A stretch of DNA of 64,000 nucleotides from the NCBI GenBank assembly GCA_947085035.1, contig CAMTUW010000007.1, forward strand, positions 1 to 64,000. The letters are read 5' to 3'. A program made the translations under genes and the position numbers. Shown here one piece after another: positions 27,802 through 36,740 of the stretch (positions are counted from its first letter, which is position 1; every line of letters begins with the position of its first letter). The notes beneath the pieces were generated by a model. It saw only the letters and a list, made by a program, of their open reading frames with translations. It was not told the DNA's origin and did no database searches. This DNA comes from CAMTUW01 sp947085035 (GTDB lineage Bacteria; Actinomycetota; Coriobacteriia; Anaerosomatales; PHET01).

Positions 27802-29102
27802 TACCCCACCACCTTCCCGTTACGCAGTGCGAAACGCCCCCCGACGAGTACCTCTGAAGCCTTGCCGAGCAGTGTAGCCCCCATGTGCGCGGAGTTGCTC
27901 GACTTCGACTCGAAGAACTCTGGCGTGACATCCACCCTGGCCTCAGGGTCAACGATGGTGATATCGGCGACCCCACCGACCTCGAGGCGGACAGCCTCCA
28001 GCCCAAGCGCCGAGCGAGGTCCGTGCGCCATCAACCTCGCGACGTCAGACCACGAGAGCACATCGCGCGAGACGAGATGCGTGCAGACCAGCGAGAGCGC
28101 TGTCTCAAGACCGGTGGTCCCCCAAGGCGCGATCTCGAACTCCAGCGCCTTCTCGTGGGACGCATGCGGAGCATGGTCGGTGGCGATGCAGTCTATCGTG
28201 CCATCGACAAGCCCCGCGACAAGCGCCTCGCGATCCGCGGGCGTACGCAAGGGCGGGTTCATCTTGAGGTTCGTGTCGTAGGTCGTCTGAAGAGCGTCCT
28301 CGTCGAGAAACAGGTGATGGGGAGTGACCTCGCAGGTGACCGCGGTGCCGCGCGCCTTCGCGTCGCGAACCAGCGCGATCGAACGCGCCGTCGACAGATG
28401 CGCGAGATGCAGTCTGCAGCCCGTGAGCTCGGCCAAAGCGATGTCACGCGCGACCTGGATCTCCTCGGCTTCGGCCGGCCATCCCGAAAGGCCCAGGCGC
28501 GTCGATACCGCGCCTTCGTTGACAACACCCTTGCCGGCGAGAGACTCGACCTCTGCGTGACTGATGATCGTGGTCGGGAACTGCTTGGCGTAGTCCATAG
28601 CGAGGCGCATCATCCCGGCGTCTTGCACTCCACGTCCATCATCGGAAAACGCGACCGCCCCTTCAGCGAGCATGTCGCCCATCTCGGCGAGGGCCGCGCC
28701 CTTCTGGCCCACCGTGATCGCGCCGATGGGGTGGACCCGCACGACTCCCCGCTCACGGGCGCGCTCGACGAGGAACCGCACGGCGGAACCTTCATCGCAG
28801 ATCGGGTTGGTGTTCGGCATCGCACAGACGGCGGTGAAGCCTCCGTGTGCGGCCGCTCGTGTTCCGCTCTCAACGTCTTCTTTGTACTCGAAGCCGGGCT
28901 CGCGCAGATGAGTGTGGGCATCGACGAGTCCCGGAAGCACCACCTTCTCGGCACACTCGACGGTGATCCCTTTCGCGATCTGAAGGTCGCGCCCGATCTC
29001 GACGATCCTACCGTCCCTGATCACCACGTCGGCGATCTCATCGAGCGGCACCGCAGGATCGACCACGCGGCCATTCTTAAGCAACAGCGCCACCTGCGTC
29101 AC
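27801..29102 (-). CDS. pyrC: Dihydroorotase, type I
   Basis: A 433-residue amidohydrolase that closes carbamoyl-aspartate to dihydroorotate. The metal-binding HxH is in VDAHTHLREPG, followed by EYKEDVESGTRAAA and AMPNTNP, the later histidines in TIISHAEVE and LHLAHLS, and the catalytic aspartate in CIATDHAPHA. It overlaps pyrB by 26 bases, as is usual for the PyrB-PyrC pair. Confidence 0.96.
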   Translation of the reverse strand: MTQVALLLKNGRVVDPAVPLDEIADVVIRDGRIVEIGRDLQIAKGITVECAEKVVLPGLVDAHTHLREPGFEYKEDVESGTRAAAHGGFTAVCAMPNTNPICDEGSAVRFLVERARERGVVRVHPIGAITVGQKGAALAEMGDMLAEGAVAFSDDGRGVQDAGMMRLAMDYAKQFPTTIISHAEVESLAGKGVVNEGAVSTRLGLSGWPAEAEEIQVARDIALAELTGCRLHLAHLSTARSIALVRDAKARGTAVTCEVTPHHLFLDEDALQTTYDTNLKMNPPLRTPADREALVAGLVDGTIDCIATDHAPHASHEKALEFEIAPWGTTGLETALSLVCTHLVSRDVLSWSDVARLMAHGPRSALGLEAVRLEVGGVADITIVDPEARVDVTPEFFESKSSNSAHMGATLLGKASEVLVGGRFALRNGKVVG

Positions 29103-30012
29103 CTCCCAGCAACAGGTACATCACGGCCATCCTGACGGCAACACCTGCGTTCACCTGCCCGAGCACGAGTGAGCGCTCTGAATCCGCCACGTCGGCCGCG
29201 ATCTCGACCCCACGGTTCATCGGGCCGGGGTGCATCACAATCGCTTCGGGACGCATCACATCGAGCCTCGTGCGGTTCATTCCGAACATGCGCGAGTACT
29301 CGCGAAGGCTTGGGAAGGGCATCCCCTCGGCACGCTCCATCTGGATGCGGAGCATGTAGGCGACGTCGATATCAGGCAAGACCTCGTCAAGCGAGTTCGA
29401 GACCTCAGCGCCCAATACGTCCGGTCGGGCAGGCATGAGCGTCGGAGGACCCACGAGCACCGGCGTGGCACCCATCATCCGCAGCGCCGGCACGAGCGAC
29501 CCGGCGACCCTGCTGTGGGCCACGTCGCCCACGATCCCGACGGTGAGCCCCTCGAGACGACCGAACCGCTCGCGTATCGTGTACAGATCGAGCAGGGCTT
29601 GCGTGGGGTGCTCGTGCATGCCGTCCCCGCCGTTGACCACGTGCGAGTCCATCATCTCGGCGAGGATGCGAGGAGCGCCCGCATACTTGTGCCGGATCAC
29701 GACCAGATCGCACGCCATCGCCGAGAGCGTGGCAGCCGTGTCTGCGAGTGACTCACCCTTGACAGTCGCTGAAGAGGAACCTGCGAAGTTCACAGCATCA
29801 GCCGAGAGGCGCTTGGCGGCGATCTCAAAGCTCGTACGCGTCCGCGTGCTGGGCTCAAGGAAGAGGTTCACGATCGTTCGGCCCCGCAAAGTGGGGAGTT
29901 TCTTGATCCGCCGCTCGTTGACCTCTTTGAACGAGTCCGCCGTGTCAAGGATCGTCGTGATGTCATCAGCGCTCAGGTCGGCGATGTCGATGATGTGTCT
30001 TGTCGAGAGCAT
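29077..30012 (-). CDS. pyrB: Aspartate carbamoyltransferase catalytic subunit
   Basis: A 311-residue enzyme that joins carbamoyl phosphate and aspartate. FLEPSTRTRTSFE is the carbamoyl-phosphate site and EHPTQALLDLYTI and MHPGPMNRGVEI are conserved substrate-binding stretches. No pyrI regulatory subunit is present; regulation is probably at RNA level through PyrR. It starts right after the pyrR stop. Confidence 0.96.
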   Translation of the reverse strand: MLSTRHIIDIADLSADDITTILDTADSFKEVNERRIKKLPTLRGRTIVNLFLEPSTRTRTSFEIAAKRLSADAVNFAGSSSATVKGESLADTAATLSAMACDLVVIRHKYAGAPRILAEMMDSHVVNGGDGMHEHPTQALLDLYTIRERFGRLEGLTVGIVGDVAHSRVAGSLVPALRMMGATPVLVGPPTLMPARPDVLGAEVSNSLDEVLPDIDVAYMLRIQMERAEGMPFPSLREYSRMFGMNRTRLDVMRPEAIVMHPGPMNRGVEIAADVADSERSLVLGQVNAGVAVRMAVMYLLLGGDAGGAVA

Positions 30013-30570
30013 CTACTCCTCGCCCTCCCCGTCTCGCTCAAGGATCTCAACCGCGTCAACGCCGTCGAGCGCCGACAGCAGCACCCGAACACGTTCCTTG
30101 CGCGACGACGGGACGTTCTTGCCCACGTAATCGGCCCGGATCGGCAGTTCGCGGTGGCCGCGATCCACCAGGACCGCCAGCTGGATCGATCGGGGCCTGC
30201 CGTAGTCCATGATCGCGTCCATAGCCGCGCGGATCGTGCGACCGGTGTAGAGCACGTCGTCGACAAGCACGATGTCGCGCCCCTCGACGTCGAAGGGGAT
30301 GTCTGTGCGATGGACCTCGGGACTGAGCCGCGTGGCGACATCGTCGCGGTAAAACGAGATGTCGAGCGTCCCGACGCCTACCTCAGCGCCTTCGATCTCG
30401 GCTATCCGCGCAGCGAGCGTCTCGGCGAGAACAGCGCCGCGGGTGACGATGCCCACCAGCGCTATGCCATCGGCACCATGATTGGCCTCGAGAATCTCGT
30501 GCGCCACACGAGTGATGGCGCGAGAGACCGCCTCGCCATCCATGACCGTCGCTTTCGTGCGATACGCCAC
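30013..30570 (-). CDS. pyrR: PyrR: pyrimidine operon attenuator / uracil phosphoribosyltransferase
   Basis: A 185-residue PRTase-fold protein. The PRPP loop VLVDDVLYTGRTIRAAMDA is intact, and it has ATRLSPEVHRTDIPF and VLVDRGHRELPI. With UMP bound, PyrR binds the nascent pyr leader and favours the terminator. GTG 30570 is preferred since AAGGGAGG lies about 7 bases upstream and family sequence starts there (VAYRTKATVMD). Leader signals matching its function lie directly upstream. Confidence 0.94.
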   Translation of the reverse strand: MAYRTKATVMDGEAVSRAITRVAHEILEANHGADGIALVGIVTRGAVLAETLAARIAEIEGAEVGVGTLDISFYRDDVATRLSPEVHRTDIPFDVEGRDIVLVDDVLYTGRTIRAAMDAIMDYGRPRSIQLAVLVDRGHRELPIRADYVGKNVPSSRKERVRVLLSALDGVDAVEILERDGEGEE

Positions 30571-30588
30571 CTGTGCGCCTCCCTTACA

Positions 30589-30622
30589 GAAAAAACACCT
30601 CGTTGCCGTTGTCGGCAAGAGG
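30589..30622 (-). terminator. Attenuator terminator in the pyr leader
   Basis: On the minus strand CCTC-TTGCCG pairs with CGGCAA-C-GAGG around ACAA and is followed closely by a run of six T. It ends 20 bases before the pyrR start. This is the regulated terminator of the pyr leader. Confidence 0.8.
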
Positions 30623-30677
30623 CGTCGTCTGCGCGGATGCGGACGTGCTGGCGCACGTGGCTGCGATATGAAGACTA

Positions 30678-30705
30678 CGATCCTTGCCGGCCTCACGGGA
30701 CCGAT
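30678..30705 (-). promoter_or_regulatory. PyrR-binding (anti-antiterminator) RNA element
   Basis: The leader contains TCCCGTGAGGCC at 30689-30700 on the minus strand, agreeing with the PyrR loop consensus TCCnGnGAGGyT seen in Bacillus, in the context GGTCCCGTGAGGCC that can close a small hairpin. It lies 65 bases upstream of the attenuator terminator. UMP/UTP-loaded PyrR would stabilise it and cause termination. Confidence 0.75.
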
Positions 30706-30721
30706 CTTAAAGGTCTGGCTC

Positions 30722-30750
30722 AGAATAGCGTGACCGTTGGTCACTTACAA
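30722..30750 (-). promoter_or_regulatory. pyr operon promoter with a palindrome in the spacer
   Basis: TTGTAA and TATTCT on the minus strand are 17 bases apart. The spacer holds a perfect inverted repeat GTGACC-AAC-GGTCAC at 30730-30744. A protein bound there would block RNA polymerase, so this operon may have transcriptional repression in addition to PyrR attenuation. Confidence 0.65.
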
Positions 30751-30779
30751 GGCGCGTTATGACTCGCGCACGTGGACGG

Positions 30780-31781
30780 TCAGAGATTCCGATCGAGCGA
30801 GGCCATGACATCATCTCCGGCCGCCGTGCGTCCCCTCGACAGGGGCGCGATCTCCGAGAGCTTGGACGACAGATCGTCGGGCAAAGGATCGTGAAAGCTC
30901 AGGCGCTCTTGTGAGACGGGGTGATCGAACGCGATGGAGTAAGCGTGCAGGAACTGACGTTCCAGCCCGAGATCGGCCTTCGGTCGTCTCAGCCCGTAGA
31001 CCTGATCTCCCACGCAAGGGTGCTTGATGTAGGCCATGTGCACGCGAATCTGGTGGGTGCGCCCGGTATAGAGCTTGCATTCGACGAGCGAGAACCCGTC
31101 GTCGTGGGCACCCGCATCGAAACGCTCGAGCACGCGAAAGGTCGTCACTGACTGTTTCGCATCCGAATGATCGGACACGGCTATCCGCATCCGGTTCTTG
31201 GAGTCACGCGCCAGCGGCGCGTCGATCAGACCTGAGTCGGGAGCGATCCACCCATGCACGAGCGTGAGATAGCGGCGATCGACCGAACGCACCTTTATGG
31301 CCTCTTGCAGCACGTTTTGCGCCTCATCGGTCTTTGCGACCATCATCAGTCCCGATGTGTCCTTGTCCAACCTGTGGACGATGCCCGGTCTGTCCTCACC
31401 CTGGAGAGACCCCAGCGACACCGAGTGATTGAGCAACGCGTGCACGAGTGTGCCGGTCAGGTGGCCCTGAGCCGGATGCACCACAAGGCCCGCCGGCTTC
31501 GAGATGACCATCATGTGCTCGTCTTCGAATCGGATGTCGAGAGCGATGTCTTCTCCCTCGAGGCTGGGGACGTCTTCATCGGGAACGTCGATCTCCACCC
31601 GCTCCCCCGCACTCAGCGCGTATCCCTTCGCGACGGGGCGTCCGTCAACGAGGACGAGACCATCATCTATGAGACGGGCGGCCGCTGACCTGCTCGCCAC
31701 GACACCCATGGCGCCAACGAACGCGTCGAGGCGTTTGCCTTGATCGGAGTCGTCGACCATGCCTTCGTGGTGGCGCATCAC
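30780..31781 (-). CDS. rluD: RluD-like 23S rRNA pseudouridine synthase
   Basis: A 333-residue RluA/RluD-family enzyme. An N-terminal S4 RNA-binding domain (ASRSAAARLIDDGLVLVDG) precedes the catalytic domain with GIVHRLDKDTSGLMMVAKT (catalytic aspartate) and GRTHQIRVHM. It isomerises uridines in 23S rRNA. The start GTG 31781 overlaps the lspA stop; ATG 31778 or 31760 are alternatives. lspA-rluD pairing is common. Confidence 0.93.
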   Translation of the reverse strand: MMRHHEGMVDDSDQGKRLDAFVGAMGVVASRSAAARLIDDGLVLVDGRPVAKGYALSAGERVEIDVPDEDVPSLEGEDIALDIRFEDEHMMVISKPAGLVVHPAQGHLTGTLVHALLNHSVSLGSLQGEDRPGIVHRLDKDTSGLMMVAKTDEAQNVLQEAIKVRSVDRRYLTLVHGWIAPDSGLIDAPLARDSKNRMRIAVSDHSDAKQSVTTFRVLERFDAGAHDDGFSLVECKLYTGRTHQIRVHMAYIKHPCVGDQVYGLRRPKADLGLERQFLHAYSIAFDHPVSQERLSFHDPLPDDLSSKLSEIAPLSRGRTAAGDDVMASLDRNL

Positions 31782-32329
31782 GCATCCGCTCCGGGCTCAT
31801 GCTCGCTGATGCCCGGTTCACATTCTGGAGCGCCCGGTTCGGGACCGAAGAGCAGCCACAGGACCAAGATGCCCACGCCGCCCACGATACCGATGTCTGC
31901 GATGTTGAAGACAGGAAAGTCGATGAAGCTGAAGGCGAGAAAATCGGTGACCCGTCCAAGCATCACGCGATCGATCAGATTACCGGTGGCGCCTGCGGCG
32001 ATGGAGCCCATCGCGACGACGACCGGCCACTCGTCGGGTCGGGCCCGTCGCCAGTAGACGGCTATGACGAGCAGCACGACGAAAGACGTCGCGATGAAGA
32101 TGGATTGTTTGCCGGGAAACAGTCCGAACGCCGCGCCTGTATTGCGCACGTACGTGAGATCGAGGATTCCGGCCACGAATTGAGTTGACTCACCGGGCGC
32201 ACGCGTGGAACGAATCGCAAGCTTCGTGAGCTGATCCGCAACAAGCACGAGGGCGGCGACGCACAAGAAGAGGCGCGCCGGAACCGACGTCGTCAGCGGG
32301 ATTCTTCGGCTACTTTGCACGGCATGCAC
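31778..32329 (-). CDS. lspA: Lipoprotein signal peptidase
   Basis: An aspartic protease in the membrane that cleaves prolipoproteins, up to 183 residues. Four helices are visible; the catalytic aspartates are in GNLIDRVMLGRVTDFL and FPVFNIADIGI, and VADQLTKLAI and NTGAAFGLF are conserved. The ATG 32329 start lies inside the upstream zinc-finger gene, so a shorter start within the next 25 codons may be the true one. Likely clients in this window are the DUF4349 and BMP lipoproteins. Confidence 0.93.
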   Translation of the reverse strand: MHAVQSSRRIPLTTSVPARLFLCVAALVLVADQLTKLAIRSTRAPGESTQFVAGILDLTYVRNTGAAFGLFPGKQSIFIATSFVVLLVIAVYWRRARPDEWPVVVAMGSIAAGATGNLIDRVMLGRVTDFLAFSFIDFPVFNIADIGIVGGVGILVLWLLFGPEPGAPECEPGISEHEPGADA

Positions 32330-32658
32330 ATACTCGTCGTAGGGATGGCCTCAAGTCGCTCAAGTGAGATTTCCGCTCCACATCGCTCGCACTCACCGTA
32401 GGTTCCGGCGGCAAGTCGATCGCGGGCGGCGTGCACGATCCGCAGACTGTCACGTAGGTTCTCCTCGAGCGTCAGGTCGAGCTCCCGCGCAAAGGTCGCG
32501 GAGCCCTGGTCGGCCATGTGATCACGGTAGGCGTTCTCGCCGCTGGCTTCGGACTGGAGTTCACGTTCAGTCGCATCCAGCTTCGCGACATCAGCCTCGA
32601 TCCTGCGACACTCATCCTCGAGCTTCGCCCTGAGCGCAGAGAGAGCCGCGATGTCCAT
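32293..32658 (-). CDS. TraR/DksA-type zinc finger protein
   Basis: A 121-residue protein with a coiled-coil N-terminal half and a C4 zinc finger (CERCG, then CMPC) at about residues 91-115. DksA relatives enter the RNA polymerase secondary channel. ATG 32658 is preferred over 32688 because AGAAGGGTC lies in front. Between ileS and lspA this gene is a common companion and may have only a structural or accessory role. Confidence 0.85.
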   Translation of the reverse strand: MDIAALSALRAKLEDECRRIEADVAKLDATERELQSEASGENAYRDHMADQGSATFARELDLTLEENLRDSLRIVHAARDRLAAGTYGECERCGAEISLERLEAIPTTSMCMPCKVAEESR

Positions 32659-32764
32659 CTGAGTGACCCTTCTCGAGACATGAGTCATGCACGAACGCCC
32701 GGACTCGCCGGGCGCTCGGTTCAGTCTGATATGAGGAGTATACCACCGTGACAGATGAGACTCG

Positions 32765-35533
32765 TCACGAACCGATCGCCGAGAGCACCTTCGAGCACCG
32801 CTCGCACAGACCGTCCGGCCCCAGCTCCCGCAGGTTCCAGCAGCGCGGGCACTTCTCGCCAGCGGTAGGACGGATGAGCACCTCGAGTTCAGCTCCCACC
32901 GTCACCTCGACCGCCGAGACGATGAAGAACTCGGAGAGGAACTCCGAGCCGCGCTGTTCGAGAATGGCTGCGGTCGCAGGTGTCGCGGTGAGGAGGACGC
33001 GGGCTTCCTGGCTCTTGCCGATGACTTTCTCGCCACGAGCCTCTTCGAGCGCCTTCGTGACAGCCTCGCGCACCTCGAGGACGGCTGCATATCCGGCCCG
33101 ATGATCATCGTGAGAATCCGAAGCGAACCCGAGCACCGGCCACTCGCTCAGGTGCACGCTCTCGGCATCACGAACCGCCTCGGGGGCGAACTCCCAGACC
33201 TCCTCGCACGTGAACACGAGCACCGGAGCCAAGACGCGCACCAAGACCCCGAGAATCTGGGCGAGCACGGTCTGAGCGCTCCTACGCGACGCCGAATCCG
33301 CCGCATCGGAGTAGAGGCGGTCCTTCAAGACGTCGAGGTAGACAGATGACAGGTCGCCGGCGTAGTCAAGAACGGTGCGATACACCATGTGGAAGCGCCA
33401 CTCGTCGTAGTGCGTAGTCACCCGGTCAAGCATGTCGGAGAGTTCCATGAGCGCGAACCGGTCGAGTTCGGGCATCTCGTCCCACGCGACGTCGGCCGAC
33501 TCGTCATAGTCGTACAGGTTCGAGAGCAGGAAGCGAAACGTGTTGCGGATGCGACGGTACGCCTCACTCGTTCGGTCGAGGATCTCATCTGAGACGTTGA
33601 CGTCTTGACCGTAGTCGGCGCTGGCGACCCACAGGCGAATGATATCGGCACCGGACTTCGCGATGATATCGAGCGGCGAGATGACGTTACCCGTTGACTT
33701 CGACATCTTGCGCCCATCGCCGTCAACGATGAACCCGTGCGTCAACACCCGCTCGAACGGGGCGTGCCCGTATGCGCCGACACTCGTGAGCAGCGAGGAC
33801 TGAAACCAGCCTCGATGCTGGTCAGAGCCTTCCAAGTAGAGCTCTGCGGGCCTGTGCAGCCCTGGTCGGGCCTCCAGCACGCTCGTGTGCGAGACCCCCG
33901 ACTCCCACCAGACGTCGACGATGTCGTCTTCGGGCGCAAGGTCTTCGGGGCCGACTCCGCACCGCGTGCAGACCGTGAGCGGTGGCAGGTACTCTGCAGG
34001 CCGTTTCGTGAACCACGCATCAGCACCATCGGTGCGAAACAGCTCGATGACAGCATCAAACGTCGCCTCTGTCGCCACCGTCTCGCCGCACTTCGCACAG
34101 GTGAACACCGGAATCGGCACACCCCAGGCCCGTTGGCGACTGATGCACCAATCAGGTCGATCGGCCACCATCGACGACATCCGGTTGACGTTCCAGCCGG
34201 GAATCCACGTCACCTCTTGGATCGCCCTCATGGCCGCCTCCCGCAGACCGGTGCGATCCATGGAGACGAACCACTGCTCGGTGGCCCGGAAGATGACCGG
34301 TTGCTTGCAGCGCCAGCAATGCGGATACGAATGTGATATCTCAGAGGCCGCCACCAACGCGCCTCGATCATCGAGCCACTCGATGATCCTCGGATTCGCA
34401 GAGCGGACGTCCATACCGACGAAGGGGCCTCCGCCAACATCGAAGGTGCCGTCGTCAAGAACCGGCATGGGCATGGGCAACCCGTACTTGAGGCCGACCA
34501 GATAGTCGTCCTCGCCATGGCCCGGCGCTGTGTGGACAGCACCCGTGCCCGTTGACAACTCGACATGGGCGCCCGTGATCACGACACCGCTGACCCCGTC
34601 ATGGATCGGATGAGCGTAGTGCAGCCCCTCGAGCTCCGAGCCCTTCACGCTGGTGCCAACGACCTCGAAGCCGCCCTGGGCCCACCCAGCCGTCTCGGCG
34701 ACAGCTGCGACGAGCTCTTCGGCAACGATGTAGACCCGGCCACCAACGCGAACGCCTGCGTACGGAGCATCGCTCGCGAGGGTCACGGCGACGTTGGCCG
34801 GCAGCGTCCACGGCGTGGTGGTCCAGATGAGCACCTCCACGTCACCGAATGCATCCCACGGCGTGGGGTCGAGGAACCGAAAGCCGACATTGATCGAGTT
34901 CGAGGTCTCGTCCGAATACTCGATCTCAGCCTCAGCCAGCGCCGTGTGACACCGGATGCACCAGTGAATCGGCTTGGCACCTTTGTAGATGGAGCCATCC
35001 AAGTACATCTTCTTGAAGATCTCGACGTTGCCTGCTTCGTACTCCGGGCTCAAAGTGAGGTACGGATCGTCCCACTTGCCGGTGACGCCCAGCCGCTTGA
35101 ACTCAGTGCGCTGTACGTCAACGAACTTGAGCGCGTAGTCTCGACAGAGTTCTCTGACTTTGGTCCGGGTGATGGAAGCCATCTTCTCGGGTCCCAGGTT
35201 CTTCTCGACCTGATGCTCGATCGGCTGGCCGTGACAGTCCCAGCCCGGGACGTACGGGGAACAGTAGCCGCGCATCGACTTGTACTTGACGATGAGGTCT
35301 TTGAGGATCTTGTTGTAGGCCGTACCCATGTGAATATGCCCATTGGCGTACGGGGGCCCATCGTGAAGGATGAACGGCTTCTCAGGGGAGCGGATATCCA
35401 TCAACCTCGAGTAGATATCGAGGTTATCCCACTTCTCGATCCACGCAGGCTCCCGCTGGGACAGATTCGCGCGCATCGGAAATTCGGTCCGCGGTAGATT
35501 CATGGTGCTCTTGTAGTCGTGCTTCTCGCCCAT
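32765..35533 (-). CDS. ileS: Isoleucyl-tRNA synthetase
   Basis: A 922-residue class I synthetase. The HIGH motif is PYANGHIHMG (residues 61-70), the KMSKS motif GRKMSKSTGN near residue 608, a CP1 editing domain lies between, and a C-terminal zinc-binding CPRCWNLR...CERC ends it. It charges tRNA-Ile and edits valine. ATG 35533 has GAGGAAGC upstream. The 145-base leader to divIVA carries a T-box-like element and terminator, so expression should respond to uncharged tRNA-Ile. Confidence 0.97.
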   Translation of the reverse strand: MGEKHDYKSTMNLPRTEFPMRANLSQREPAWIEKWDNLDIYSRLMDIRSPEKPFILHDGPPYANGHIHMGTAYNKILKDLIVKYKSMRGYCSPYVPGWDCHGQPIEHQVEKNLGPEKMASITRTKVRELCRDYALKFVDVQRTEFKRLGVTGKWDDPYLTLSPEYEAGNVEIFKKMYLDGSIYKGAKPIHWCIRCHTALAEAEIEYSDETSNSINVGFRFLDPTPWDAFGDVEVLIWTTTPWTLPANVAVTLASDAPYAGVRVGGRVYIVAEELVAAVAETAGWAQGGFEVVGTSVKGSELEGLHYAHPIHDGVSGVVITGAHVELSTGTGAVHTAPGHGEDDYLVGLKYGLPMPMPVLDDGTFDVGGGPFVGMDVRSANPRIIEWLDDRGALVAASEISHSYPHCWRCKQPVIFRATEQWFVSMDRTGLREAAMRAIQEVTWIPGWNVNRMSSMVADRPDWCISRQRAWGVPIPVFTCAKCGETVATEATFDAVIELFRTDGADAWFTKRPAEYLPPLTVCTRCGVGPEDLAPEDDIVDVWWESGVSHTSVLEARPGLHRPAELYLEGSDQHRGWFQSSLLTSVGAYGHAPFERVLTHGFIVDGDGRKMSKSTGNVISPLDIIAKSGADIIRLWVASADYGQDVNVSDEILDRTSEAYRRIRNTFRFLLSNLYDYDESADVAWDEMPELDRFALMELSDMLDRVTTHYDEWRFHMVYRTVLDYAGDLSSVYLDVLKDRLYSDAADSASRRSAQTVLAQILGVLVRVLAPVLVFTCEEVWEFAPEAVRDAESVHLSEWPVLGFASDSHDDHRAGYAAVLEVREAVTKALEEARGEKVIGKSQEARVLLTATPATAAILEQRGSEFLSEFFIVSAVEVTVGAELEVLIRPTAGEKCPRCWNLRELGPDGLCERCSKVLSAIGS

Positions 35534-35678
35534 TGCTTCCTCATCTCTTCACGCGTGTGGCCACGCGGTGCAAGCAAAACGCGCTCGTCGGCCGATTGTC
35601 GGGACGAAGCGCGCTCGTATGCAGTCAGTCGTACCACCCGGTTCGCTCGGGCTCACAGCAAGGCCGTTCTTCTGCGAA
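35534..35678 (-). promoter_or_regulatory. Short T-box-like riboswitch upstream of ileS
   Basis: On the minus strand the leader contains CGGGTGGTACGA (T-box core GGGTGGTAC at 35631-35639). TGGT can pair with the ACCA end of uncharged tRNA-Ile. A terminator hairpin at 35580-35613 (CGCGC-T-TCGTC / GACGA-GCGCG with an inner CCGA/TCGG) is followed by TTTT. CGGG and ACGA of the T-box can instead pair with TCGTCCCG inside the terminator, giving the alternative antiterminator. No full Stem I fits in the space; an ATC specifier could lie in a tiny hairpin overlapping the last codons of divIVA (inference). Confidence 0.7.
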
Positions 35679-36455
35679 TCAGTCGATCTCTTCGATATCG
35701 ACGTCATCATCGCGCTCGCCCAATGCATTGAGCGAGGGAAGCGCGAACTCGCCCGGCTCGATGAACGTGAGCTCATCGGGCAGGTCGGGTCCGCCAATCT
35801 CTCCCAAGGCGACCGACTGAACGAAGCCGGGCGACGGTGGCTGTGCCGCGGCCAACGACGCGACCTCCGGCTCGAGTGCCAGCTGAGGTGTGGCGAGGGG
35901 CGGCATTGCAACCGGGGCCGCGGATGCGACCGGTCTGTCCGGCAGGCGCACGACGACATCACCGACCGCGCCCTCCTCGGTGTCGCCGAGCAGCACGTCG
36001 ACGTCGGCCGGAAGGGCGATCTCTGCAACAGAGCGCAGATTGGTCTCGAGAAGTTCCCGAAAACGCGCGCGGAACTCCTCTTCGGCCTGCTTGATGCGAA
36101 CGAGTTCCGCAGCCACCTGCTGCTTCTTGGCAAGCGCGTTATGGATGATCTCCTTCGCTTTGAACTCGGCGTCTCTCAAGACGCCTTCCGCATCAGTATT
36201 GGCCTTGGCGAGGATGTCGTCTGCCGAGCGCTGGGCTGCCATCAGGGTGTTGTTGATGGTGTTGCGCTGCAGATCGAACTCGTTGATCTTGCCAAGCGAG
36301 ACGTCGATCTTCTCGCTTTGGGCGATGTTCTCCTTGAACAGGCGCTCGAACTCGTCGGCCACCTCGTCAAGGAACCGATCGACCTGCTCAACGTTGTAGC
36401 CCCGCAACGAGTGGGCGAACTCCTTGTGGTGGATGTCGAGAGGTGTCAACTTCAT
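35679..36455 (-). CDS. divIVA: DivIVA domain protein (Wag31-like)
   Basis: A 258-residue coiled-coil protein. The membrane-binding N-terminal domain is MKLTPLDIHHKEFAHSLRGY followed by NVEQVDRFLDEVADEFE, then a coiled coil to about residue 145 and an acidic, proline-rich tail. DivIVA binds curved membrane at poles and septa and organises cell wall growth in actinobacteria. It sits in the sepF-proC-yggT-divIVA order typical of Gram-positives. Confidence 0.93.
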   Translation of the reverse strand: MKLTPLDIHHKEFAHSLRGYNVEQVDRFLDEVADEFERLFKENIAQSEKIDVSLGKINEFDLQRNTINNTLMAAQRSADDILAKANTDAEGVLRDAEFKAKEIIHNALAKKQQVAAELVRIKQAEEEFRARFRELLETNLRSVAEIALPADVDVLLGDTEEGAVGDVVVRLPDRPVASAAPVAMPPLATPQLALEPEVASLAAAQPPSPGFVQSVALGEIGGPDLPDELTFIEPGEFALPSLNALGERDDDVDIEEID

Positions 36456-36491
36456 GGATGGTCCTTCCTGACCCGTATGCCGGGGCGCATG

Positions 36492-36740
36492 CTAGATCGC
36501 ACTTAACAGTAACCGTGTGGCGAACTGCAGGACAAGTATCGCAACGATGGGCGAGATATCAAGCGACCCCAAGGCGGGAACTATACGTCGGAACAGACCA
36601 AGATACGGCTCGACGACCATCGCGATCGCGCGGTGGATGTCGGCCAGCACGCCGGGCATCGGGAACCATGACATCAGCACGTAGGCGATGATCAGCCAGA
36701 CGTAGAACTCAACGACTTGTGCGATGATCTGTGTTGCCAT
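36492..36740 (-). CDS. YggT family membrane protein
   Basis: An 82-residue protein with two membrane helices and the family turn EPYLGLFRRIVPALGSLDISP. ATG 36740 is chosen because family sequence starts there (MATQIIAQVVEFYVWLI); it overlaps the end of proC by 32 bases. YggT proteins accompany division genes; their role is poorly known, possibly osmotic or septal. Confidence 0.88.
   Translation of the reverse strand: MATQIIAQVVEFYVWLIIAYVLMSWFPMPGVLADIHRAIAMVVEPYLGLFRRIVPALGSLDISPIVAILVLQFATRLLLSAI

Noticed and set aside
27885..29135. Long plus-strand frame opposite pyrC
   Set aside because: Antisense shadow of a complete dihydroorotase; no start signal or motif.
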